A stretch of 64,000 bases of DNA, from NCBI GenBank assembly GCA_019671005.1, contig CM033747.1, positions 26,563,188-26,627,187 of the forward strand. Direction: 5' to 3'. This document shows positions 10,788-20,184 of the stretch, piece after piece. Origin of the DNA: Hibiscus mutabilis. Taxonomy: Eukaryota; Streptophyta; Magnoliopsida; Malvales; Malvaceae. Position numbers and translations under genes: made by a program. The notes beneath the pieces are model-generated. The model was not told the DNA's origin and did not search any database. It saw nothing but the letters and a program-made list of their open reading frames with translations. Within the stretch, counting starts at the first letter, position 1. Each line of letters begins with the position of its first letter.

Positions 10788-11712
10788 TGGCACCCTCACC
10801 AACACCACTTCAAATCTTTTTCAATGACGAGATCAAGAAGAAGTATGAAGAAAATTTTGCTACCCGAACCTTTTGTTAAGAGAAAAGGGTTCGAGTTCAA
10901 GAATGAACCCAACTTGGGTTATTCACCGAAATTCATTGCCATTGTCAAGAAGAATAACTGGGAGGTATTCTACCAACAGCCAAGAGAGGTCCACTCTACC
11001 ATAGTTTGCAAATTCTACGCCCACCTCACCTCCAAGTCCTCACATTTTCTATTTGTACAAGGTAAATGTGTTCAATTTGATGAAGGATATGTTAATTGCG
11101 TGTTTAGTTTGGATGATGAAGGGGAAGAGCATTCGACATTCGTCGAATCCATAGATACTGCCAAAAAATAGATGATACTAAAGGATTTGTGCTAGCCTGG
11201 CACAAAATAGATTGTCTCTTCCAAGGGAAAGAGAACCGTAAAATGGTTAGCATTGAAACCACAGCCAAGCGAATGGAACCATTTCTTGAAGGCCAATCTT
11301 ATGCCGACACACACAATAAGACAGTTTCAGATGAGAGAATGGCTTTGCTGCACTCGATCATGATGGGAAGGAAAATCAGCGTGGTTCGTTTAATCATTGA
11401 CGAGACATACAAATGTACCGGTAAAGGTTATGGTAGTTTGATTTTTCCTTTTCTAATCTTAAAAATTTGCATGCAGCATAAGGTGACAAAGCTCGACTTC
11501 GAAAATGTCTAGAAATGTAATAGAACCATCACTCCTACTCTGTGGCGGCAATTGATTGCCAGTGAGGCAAAAGAGAATGGCAAGGGAAAGACTGCTGAGT
11601 CGGTGTCTGCTGCCAAGACGCCCAAGGCAGAACCTGTCCAACCAATGCTAGCTGATGCTTTGGAATTTCTTTCCAGATCTATTAGCATCAGGAACTCATT
11701 TTGCAAAAACTA
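10788..11712 (+). pseudogene. Third ORF of element A (Athila env-position ORF), frameshifted
   Basis: The start MAPSPTPLQIFFNDEIKKKY at 10788 shifts frame near 10866 into 10824-11171 (FEFKNEPNLGYSPKF, WEVFYQQPREV), then into 11189-11512 and a last open segment to about 11710. The fold resembles the plant domain often called 'putative plant transposon protein', common downstream of pol in Athila elements. It occupies the envelope position of retroviruses, but I see no signal peptide or fusion region, so a membrane-fusion role is not supported. Two or more frameshifts and stops disable it. Confidence 0.7.
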
Positions 11713-12463
11713 GAGAAAGTTGAGGAGCAAAGTTTGGTGCTCTGGGAATATGTTAGAGCCAGGGATCGAGCATTAAAGATGAATTTTGAGGGCCTCACCA
11801 CCAATCCTTTCCCACAATTTTTGAAGTTCCCAATTGAGCTTCATGCACTCGAAAGAATACCCGCCAACCCCTAGTCTGTCCATACTCCAACCTAGCAATC
11901 TGATGCCAATGTACTTTATCACCTGCCCATGTTGAATCTGCTAGAACCGAGACTCTACAAGAGTTTGATGATGAAGTTCCTGCCAAGACCGATGTGCCAC
12001 CTGTTGCTCATGCCTCTTCCGCTGCCCCTAGCTTTTGCTGCATCTGAGCTAGCATGAGTGATTGAAGAGGTTATGTAAGATGTGAAAGTTTCCACTGCTG
12101 CCTCGAAGCCACAACTAAAAAGGAAGACATTTTTGGCACCATATCGATGGAGCTCCATCAAAAGAAAGACTTGCGTTTCTCATCCAGAACATTTCAAATG
12201 AGAGTCCTCTTCCCTTTAACTCCTAAGTTTCACATTTTTCATTTGTACCATGCGTTTCATTTGTATATATGTGTTTTCATACATTAAGGACAATGCACAC
12301 TTTAGGTTTGGGGGGTTGCCCCGCATTTATTGCCATGACATTCATTTATTTTTATGTTTGTATTTGCATTTTGTTATTGCCATATAGATTAGGTAAACTC
12401 ATGCATACCAAACCATTTAAAAAAACTTTTTGGCCACATCTAGTTTTTAACCTGATAATTTTG
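11713..12463 (+). other. 3' non-coding zone of element A, left part
   Basis: Decayed tail of the third ORF to about 12180, then non-coding DNA. At about 12284-12316 it has TTAAGGACAATGCACA followed by TTTAGGTTTGGGGGG, the purine-rich motif found downstream of the last ORF in Athila elements (possibly a second-strand primer). The zone is cut at 12464-12468 by the TSD of element C and resumes at 22465. Confidence 0.65.
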
Positions 12464-12468
12464 CCAAC

Positions 12469-13412
12469 TGTTGAGATTTTTGTTTTATTATAATTTGAAA
12501 AATGTTTTTGGACTTGATTGAAATATTGCAAATCTTATTCAAAGTCCAACTAACTTGAAAATATGTTTGAAAAGATTTTGGCTTGTTTTAAAAAGAATTT
12601 AAGTGACCAAAATGTCAAAATCTGAAGCTCCGTACCGATATGGTTCAAGCAGTACCGATACGAGTGCTACAGAAAATTTCTAGTAGCCAAAACTCGTATC
12701 GATATGCTAGGGTGCGTACCGATACTAAGGTATTGCGTACCGATATCTTATGCATTTTAAAGCTCCAACGACTAGTTTATCAAGAATAGGTATCGACAAG
12801 ACCACCCGCGTACCAATACCGACGGCTGTAGAATTGCATTTATTAAGGGAAATAAAGACCCAACTGCTCCATTTCATCCCCAACGGTCCTCAATGGCTAG
12901 AAACTCAATTGGGAGTATAAAAGACCCCAAGAAGCACTTGAAGAAGCTAATGATCTTAATGTCAACATCTCAATGATTTAGAAAAGAGTTTTTGTACTTA
13001 AATTGTCATTTTCTTTATAGACAAACACTTGTGAGCTAAATTGTCAATGTATGCTCAAGTGTATTAGGTTTGGGTGAGTGAGCTTAATTGTGCAAACAAT
13101 CTACCTAGTGATGATTTCTTTGTTTGCTTTCTTTTCTCTTTTGTAAAAAGAGGGTTAGATAGACTTTGGGGTATAAGTCTAGTGTTGTAAGGGTTTTCTC
13201 TTGTGCCCAGGAAAAAGGGAAGAAATTCAATAGTGAATTTGAAAATCCTTAGTGGGGAAGCTAAGGTAGTAGATGTAGAGCTTAGTTGAGAAGTTCAAAC
13301 CACTCTAAAATTATCGTGTCTTTTTCTATCTTTTTGCTTCCCACACAAATCACCCAATTACCACTTCTCCACCACTTAGCAAGCAAAATGGTTGAAGAAT
13401 TCAAGCCCATCA
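12469..13412 (+). repeat. 5' LTR of element C
   Basis: Matches the split 3' LTR (15495-15591 plus 21622-22459) from TGTTGAG to CCCATCA. The U3 part at 12625-12830 carries seven degenerate CGTAYCGATACG-type palindromes. A TATAAAAG box lies at 12916-12923. Confidence 0.92.
12916..12923 (+). promoter_or_regulatory. TATA box in the element C 5' LTR
   Basis: TATAAAAG followed by ACCCC, conserved in the 3' LTR at 21976-21983. Transcription would start about 30 bases downstream. Confidence 0.6.
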
Positions 13413-13413
13413 A

Positions 13414-13433
13414 TTGGTATTAGAGCAAGGCTC
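13414..13433 (+). other. Primer-binding site of element C (tRNA-Met type)
   Basis: TTGGTATTAGAGCAAGGCTC begins one base after the LTR end. It matches the common Copia site TGGTATCAGAGC with one C-to-T change in the core. Confidence 0.8.
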
Positions 13434-13500
13434 AATCGATAGGCTTAACATCCTATTGAGGCAATCCCGACAAGATCGATCAACCAAAAAATCATGCTGT

Positions 13501-15003
13501 GTTCATAGCACAATTAATCGACAAGACAACATTCTTCAATGGTAAACATTATGCCTATTGGAAGAATAGGATGATGTTCTTTATCAAGGCCATCGACTAA
13601 CGTCTATGGGACATTGTTAAAAAAGACCATTCGTGCCACAACGAAGAAGGCAAGATTGGAGTGCGGATGATAAAAAGAAGATGGAGCTAAACTCGAAGGC
13701 TTTACATATTCTATTTTGTGCATTGGGGCCGGAAGAGTAATCTAAATTTTCTTCTTGTGAAGATTCCAAGGAGGTATGAGACAAGCTTGAAGTCATATAC
13801 GAAGGGACAAACGAGATAAAAGAGACAAAAATTGGTTCACTCAACCTCAATTATGAGAACTTCAAGATGAACCCGAATGAAGACATCAAGAGCATGTTCG
13901 ATCGATTCTCCATAATCGTCAATGAATTTAAAGTCTTTAGAGAGAAGATTTTGAAAGACATGCTTGTTCGGAAGTTGATTTATTCACTTCCCGAATCATG
14001 GGAGTCCAAGAAGACGACAATCATAGAAGTAAAGAACTTGAAGAAGTTCAGGCTTGAAGAGTTTAGTAGATCTTCTCTCACCCATGAGTTGATGTCCGAA
14101 GGGAGAAGAAAAGAGAATGAGAAGAGGATTAAAGAGCAAGGAATTGAAGATTTAAACATTATTGCTCTTCAATTCTCCACAAGTCATCAAGAAGATTCAA
14201 GTGAGGAGGAAAGTGAAAGTGAAGAGATGGTCCATCTCTTCAAGAAGTTCACCCAGTTCATAAAGAATAAAATGGAACAATCTTCAAGACATGAATCGAA
14301 GAAAAATATGAAGAATCCCCTCAAGTGATTTGAATGCAAGAAGCAAGGACACACCAAATACGGTTACCTCACTTCAACAAAAAGAGATCATCTTCAAAGA
14401 AAGCATATGTGGCAACATGGAGTGATGAAGAAGACTCCACCGACAATGAGGTAGCCCACTTATGCTTTATGGACCTCCAAGAGGGTAAGGTAACTTCTAA
14501 CTCATCTAGTGCAAATTCTTATACTTTTGATGAGTTATAAGAAGCCTATGATAAATTGGTTTTTGAATTCAACGCTTCATTTTCTAAAACCAAGAAATTG
14601 ATTTCAAAATTAAAAATAGAAAATGAAACGCTTTCTAAAACCAATTTGGAATTTTAAGCAAAAATCAAAGATTTTGAGCTTAAAGTTTTGAATTTACAAA
14701 ATTTGCTTCAAAGTTTAGAAAAAGATCATTAAAAGGAAATAGATGATCTTAAGAAAGAAAAAGATTTGATTTGTAAGAGTTTTGAAAAGAAAGATAATTT
14801 TAACAAATCAATTTTTTATCAAAGACAATCTAGTGCCCTTAGATTTTTAAACGAAAAATGTTTTAGAAGTATTTGGGTCCCAAAAGGACTAATTACTTCA
14901 ATGAAAAAGGATGAAATTGAAAAATGGATTCCTAAGGGGACTAAAATTTGTGCAACTAATGTCATTGGATCCAAAGCAATTTGGATGCAAAAAATTACTT
15001 GAT
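13501..15003 (+). pseudogene. gag: Copia-type gag of element C with coiled-coil tail, broken
   Basis: 13520-13865 encodes the gag N terminus in shifting frames (FFNGKHYAYWKNRM). The open segment 13867-14328 continues it (NPNEDIKSMFDRFSIIVNEF, MLVRKLIYSLPESWESKK), matching plant Copia gag of the UBN2 type. The following zinc knuckle is decayed: FECKKQGHTKYGYL lacks the first and last Cys. 14334-15003 continues with acidic and Lys/Glu-rich coiled-coil-like segments broken by stops and ends with WVPKGLITSMKKDEIEKW. No pol follows before the PPT, so gag is the entire coding capacity. Confidence 0.8.
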
Positions 15004-15494
15004 TGTCTTTTTATAGGTGTATGGAACATTGATCAACAAAGTGATGAACCATGAAAGCTCTATGAACACAAGGAAGATCACTTGAAGAATGAAGGTTTCA
15101 CATCCTACCTTTGATTCAAGTGGTAAATTTAAATTAAATTTCTTGCATTTTAATTTGATTTATTTATTTGAAATTCAATTAGATAATCATAAATTGTTGG
15201 ACTAACAATTTATATTGATGATTAAATAAGGGGAGCCGTTTTAAAGTTTTTTTTATTTGTCAAATTTTTAAAATCTCTTTTGTTATTAAAGCTTTCAAGT
15301 TATTTTCAAACTAAGTTTGAATTCTTTTTTATATAAAAAAGGAGAAAGGTTTGAAAAATGAAATTTTAAAAGAAAAAGGAAGAGCTTTTAATATTTTCGA
15401 AAACAAATCTCTTTTTCAAAAATTATTTTACTAAGAGAGAGAATTTCAAAAAGAAAATTTCAAGTTGGTTTTATTATATCAAAAAGGGGGAGGT
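15004..15494 (+). other. Non-coding 3' region and PPT of element C
   Basis: AT-rich DNA with no frame of interest. It ends in a polypurine tract (about 15481-15493, AAAAAGGGGGAGG) directly before the 3' LTR. Confidence 0.75.
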
Positions 15495-15591
15495 TGTTGA
15501 GATTTTTGTTTTGATATAATAATTTGAAAAATGTTTTTGGACTTGATTGAAATACTGCAAATCTTATTAAAAGTCCAACTAACTTGAAAAT
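15495..15591 (+). repeat. 3' LTR of element C, first piece
   Basis: First 97 bases of the LTR, ending in AAAAT, the target-site duplication of element B. It is continued at 21622. Confidence 0.9.
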
Positions 15592-17005
15592 TGCATGTTT
15601 TAAGTGCTACGCAAATGGTGCAAGTGTACACGTCGCAAGTAATAAATGATAAGTATCGAGTATCGTCTCCACAGGGATTGGTTTGGGCCATTTTGCTTAA
15701 GTCACTGCAAATGTTTCAAGAATTAAATAGTAATGATGAATTGAGATAACATAACTAAATTTAAAGAATTAAAATAAAGGATAGAGGAAACCAAATTGAG
15801 AGAGTAGGCCGAGTTATCGTGAGTCGTGGAGTGATAATTGAATGGACTGTCGTGATAATTGATTGCTAGAGTCGCTCAATCGTTCCGTCAATTGGCTCTA
15901 TTCGAATTGCCTGGGCAATTGGGAATGGAGCGATTGCCTGGGCAATTGGGTGACAACCTTCAAAGTTCGGCGAAGCGTTCTTCAATGGTTTCTCATTATC
16001 CCTAACTTGAAACGCTGTTAATTGTGCATGCCTTGATAATACATCCCTACGTTAACCAAGGGTGGACAATAACTGATCTTGTGCTCCTTTTAGCCATTGA
16101 AATCCGTAACTTTTCCCTAAGTCAAATTAGTCTTTACCATCGATTGATTGAATAAAGACCATGCTCATTCGTTTCTTGAATCTAACTCTCCCGATATTAG
16201 ATAAACGGATGAATTCACGAGATCCTCTCCCAATTCACTCGCAATCAAAATTAAGAACCAAGAATGAACAAACTTTGAATTAAATTGCAAACTCAAGTAC
16301 CTAAACAAATCCAATCGTTCTCACAACCACAAAAACACAATAACCCAAGCCAAGTAAATTTTAGTTCGTGGCGGGGTACAAAAGAAATACACAATAAAAT
16401 CTACCCAACATGAATCGAATGGGATAAATAAGAAGAATGAGAAGATTTCGAGCAGCCCTTATTTTTTCTCTCTTAAATTCGACTCCCCTTTGAAGTTGGC
16501 GGCTTGGTCTTCATTATATAGGAGATAGCTAGGTCGAAATCCTTCTTGAGGATGAAGTTAAGTTGGAATTAAATAACATAAAAGAAATAAATCTATTTTA
16601 TTATTATATTTTTATTCCTCCAAAAACTCCACATAAAACTCTTGGATTTTAATCTCCTTTTAATATCTTCTTGGAACTCCAACTCTTCTAGGATTTATCC
16701 TTGCTTTTCGCATTTATCTCGAATTAAATGGATTTATCCACTCATCACAATCGGCTGCCATGTCACCTTATCCTCAATTTCTTTGACAATTTCCCGATTG
16801 CTTGGGCAATTAGTTCCTACACACAAAATAACGCACAAAGCGGCAATTTTTCCACGAAAAACAAAAAAAATGTAATACCAAGCTCGTAACGACGAAAACT
16901 AGGAAATTATGTATAAATGCCTAACAGTGCAACTAAAATGTGCCTAAGTCTAACAATAATATGAGTAAAAAGGGCAATTAAAATAGTAGTTTTGAACACT
17001 CATCA
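15592..17005 (-). repeat. 3' LTR of element B
   Basis: About 1.41 kb. On the minus strand it runs from TGATGAGTGTTC to the CATGCA end. It contains two AATTGCCTGGGCAATT-type palindromes at 15905-15920 and 15933-15947, and a minus-strand TATA (TATATAATGA) at 16511-16520. Confidence 0.92.
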
Positions 17006-17018
17006 CACCCCAAACTCG
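17006..17018 (-). other. Polypurine tract of element B
   Basis: The minus strand reads TTTGGGGTG immediately before the 3' LTR TG end. Its position fixes the orientation of B. Confidence 0.75.
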
Positions 17019-17285
17019 AACTATTGCTTGTCCTCAAGCAATGCAAAGCTAACAATTACCTGCCAAGACTTCAATCATCAAAATTTTGCTTCGAATTTGA
17101 CTTCAATCCTTAGAACTGTGGCAAAAAGTATGATTGCTTTTCAATTATTCGAATGGCACAAACTTTACCCGGAATTGAACTATAATGCTCGTGACAATGT
17201 GTGTATGGAGTTGTGTACAAGTTGATTGTCAGGATTCCATGTGAACAATAGGTTTATCAAATTAATTACCGGGGTATTTTTCTTT

Positions 17286-17475
17286 TACTAGAGCCAGTTT
17301 TAGGCACCTCTAGCGAAGCATGCAATTTTTCAACTAGAGCCAGTTTCGGGCACTTCTAGCAAAGTATGAAATTTTTTTTATCAGCTAGAGCTAGTTTCTG
17401 GCACCTCTAGCAATACATTATTTTTTCTCAATCTTAGTTGAGACTAGTGTCAGATAGGCACCTCTAGTTCACAAT
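17286..17475 (-). repeat. Four tandem hairpin units in the 3' zone of element B
   Basis: Four imperfect copies of a unit of about 48 bases. Each holds CTAGAG-C-CAGTTT...GGCACCTCTAG, so CTAGAG and CTCTAG can pair within a unit. The fourth copy is the most diverged. It lies between the last coding remnant and the PPT, where Athila elements have a long untranslated region. Confidence 0.75.
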
Positions 17476-17850
17476 TTCAATTAATCAATCAACCCAATTT
17501 TTAAACAACCTAAGTTCACTAAGTCTCCTTTAACCAATCAAGTCACAACAGTGTAAAATTATTCAACATTATAGTCGAATTCTAAGTGTTATCTATGCAC
17601 ATCCTAAAATCGAAAGTTCTATCTCTTAAGTGCAGTGGTAAACTCATCATAAGATATCCAACAAGTCTAGGCAAATTAAATCCAATCAAAGGCATGGCAA
17701 GTAATATATGCAACCTATATGCTATTACTAAAAATGAATGCAACTAAACATGAAACTAACTAGAAGCAACACCCCTCCCCCAAACTCAAGAGAAGAATTA
17801 TCCTCCAAGCGTGCAAGTACAAACAAAATTAAAATTAAAATGCAAATAAG
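17476..17850 (-). other. Non-coding 3' zone of element B
   Basis: Between the hairpin repeats and the last ORF remnant. It includes a minus-strand GAGTTTGGGGGAGGGGTG stretch at about 17772-17789, resembling the internal purine-rich motif of Athila elements. No gene seen. Confidence 0.55.
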
Positions 17851-18600
17851 TTAGTCAGAAAGGTCGTCACCTTGAATGATGAGTTTCCTTCGAGCCATTT
17901 GCTTGCTTCTTTTTCCTAGTCGTGGTGGTTGAATACGTGTGGCTGGTGGTGCGGCTTGAACCCTTACTTTCGCAACCTCATCGCTTGCTGTATTCTCTTG
18001 ATCGATCTCTTTAATGATCGAAGCTTTACGCTTCGTCTTTGGTGGTGCAGCCGGTGGCGATGTCACTTTATCATGTACAGCAATTGTCATGGCAAGTAGT
18101 TCGGCAGGAACACCGGGAAAGGCACGGTGCTATCAGGGTACTTCTTTAAAATCACTTGAGTGATGGTTGTGTTGTGGTCCTTCATGTACCACATGAATAG
18201 CAATTGATGAGCCTCCATTTGTTCCAATCGATGGGATAGTGGGCAGATCATCTCTTTGATTTGATTCATATTCACCGAGGTAGGTTCGCTTGCCTGGGCA
18301 TTAGGACTTGCCGAGGTACCAGGAATTGCCGAGGCATTTTTGGCTACCTAGGCAATTGTCGGAGCATGGGATTTCTTTGGTAGCGTTGGTTATCTCGTCG
18401 GTTCATCGCTCATGATTCGTAAAGTATGTGTTGATGAGAGCGACATCAACAACAATCGGTCTCTCAATGAGTGGAGACACAAATCATTGGCAAGAAAACT
18501 CGAGTGCTTGGGACGAACTTACTTCGGGCATGGTTTTGAGGTTCTTGATTGGAAAAACTAAGTAAACAAGAAAGGAAAAACTTAAGAGTTCAAGAGGGGA
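17851..18600 (-). pseudogene. C-terminal part of the Athila third ORF in element B, broken
   Basis: On the minus strand, remnants up to about 18540 lead into 18275-18087 (SHRLEQMEAHQLLFMWYMKD), typical of the coiled segment of this ORF family. 18090-17851 is a basic, Pro/Ala-rich tail (PPAAPPKTKRKASIIKEIDQ ... KRSKQMARRKL). Stops and a frameshift separate the segments. The conserved N-terminal domain seen in element A is missing, so this is a truncated version. Confidence 0.6.
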
Positions 18601-19541
18601 AGGAAGTAAAGAAAGATGAAATAGATTAGTAAGAAATCGGCTTATGCTCAACTCATTTTTCCCTTAAAACTCTTATCCTAAAAAATAAAAACAAAGGAAA
18701 ATATCAAAATAAAATAAAATAAAATAACAATATTAAATAAAAATATAGAGAAAGCTTGAGGGGGTTATTTCTGATATTTCTTATAGTTCATCCGCACCCT
18801 CCATCGAGTGACAATATTGCCCAAAAAGAGTTGGGCCAATGTGCTCTCAACTACTCCCCTTTGCGTGACCATGGTGGATGTGTTTTTCTTTCGTGTTCCC
18901 TTGTAGTCCATGCATACCTTCCACCGTGATACTATTCTTGAAGGCATTAATATATCATTAGAAAAAATTATATCAACATCCAACTATTTAATTACCTCAT
19001 TCTCGTCAAATTCTATCATGGTTGGATGTAGCCTTCGTTGTCGTGGCAATTGCTGCTCCAACCAATTGTCGTGGCAATCCTCATTTTCTTTAAGCTTATC
19101 AAACATCTCCATTAGTAGAGATTTGGATGACTTCAGATCTACCAACTTTGATTCCTCAAGACATACCTGCAATGGATGAGGTGAGTTTTAAAAGAATTCA
19201 AAAGGTTCAACAATCACCTGTTCATAGTCCATTAGCAAAGTATTGTCAATTTGGTGATATTGCATGTGGTCGTGCAATTGCAGTGGAAAAGGTGGATGAG
19301 AGCAATTTGCTATAGCGTTACTCTTCTCAGCCTCTCAGAATATTGTCGCTGCATTGCTCTGTTCAGGCTCCTCAATCATTGCCGTGGCAATTCATTGCAT
19401 AGGCTCATCAAGTGTCGAGCAGTCTTTCTCATTGGCAGGTTCTCGACCTGGAGGTTTTAATTGATCCTCACATATCGGAGATCTCTCTTTGTGTTGTTTC
19501 TTCTCATCTTGCCTTAGGATTTCAGTATCCCTAGGAATTGA
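18601..19541 (-). other. Decayed interior of element B, unassigned
   Basis: Short minus frames at 18765-18983 and 18984-19172 (KSLLMEMFDKLKENEDCHDN) look like scraps of one longer protein interrupted by a stop, but I cannot name a domain. The interval corresponds to where pol would be, and no RT or integrase motif is visible on either strand. Confidence 0.5.
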
Positions 19542-20026
19542 TTATTGGGTCATGTTATCCATGGCATATATGGATCTCCTCAATTGATCTTCTGAATCCC
19601 TCAAGGGTGCATCCAACTTAGCTATCCTCGCATCCATGGACTTTGATAGCTCTCGAATCTCTTCAATTGATCTGTCAAGTCTAGTCAAAGAAGCTAGCAA
19701 CGTTTCTTCCAAGGAATTGGAATGCTCTTGAAAGGGACTATGCTGCCTTAGCATATCTGTTCCAGTAGCAAAACTGTTATGGTAAAAAAAATTTGAGCAT
19801 TTTGAGCATACCATGAAGGATTTTGCTAATGGTTCCAACTATGGTCCTCTATGTAGCCATATGCACCAGGATTTTGAGGGCAATTTTCAAACACATGATG
19901 CTCTCCACAACAAGCGCAAGAGTTTTCCACGGTATAGGCTCTTTGGGATATTCTCGATTGGTATAGGTAATCATCGGTGAATGTAACAAATTCTTTATTG
20001 GATTGATTCCTATGTTCCCACATCAA
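19542..20026 (-). pseudogene. gag: Athila-like gag C terminus in element B, frameshifted
   Basis: 20026-19826 (minus) holds a zinc-knuckle-like C-x2-C-x3-H-x4-C site (CACCGEHHVFENC) close to the knuckle of element A. After a frameshift in the overlap at about 19830, 19838-19542 encodes a helical, charged region (LEETLLASLTRLDRSIEEIR) likely to form a coiled coil. The gag core upstream of the knuckle is absent, so this is a partial gag. Confidence 0.65.
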
Positions 20027-20156
20027 CTCTCTAATAGATCGACTTTTATTTCCTCACATGTTGATGTCCCATAACTTTATAGCACACCTGAAAATTTTTT
20101 TTTGATAAAAAAGTTAGTAAAAATAATAAGAAAAAAACAAGTAACACCAATTGCCA

Positions 20157-20174
20157 ATCCCCGGCAACGGTGCA
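20157..20174 (-). other. Primer-binding site of element B (tRNA-Asp type)
   Basis: The minus strand reads TGCACCGTTGCCGGGGAT, nearly identical to the expected TGGCGCCGTTGCCGGGGAT complementary to tRNA-Asp, about 10 bases inside the 5' LTR end. It is better preserved than the PBS of host element A. Confidence 0.85.
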
Positions 20175-20184
20175 AAAAACTTGT

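Noticed and set aside
10788..11712. Reading the third ORF of element A as a retroviral envelope
   Set aside because: It is in the envelope position, but no signal peptide, transmembrane segment or fusion motif is visible. The sequence instead resembles the soluble domain common to plant Athila third ORFs.
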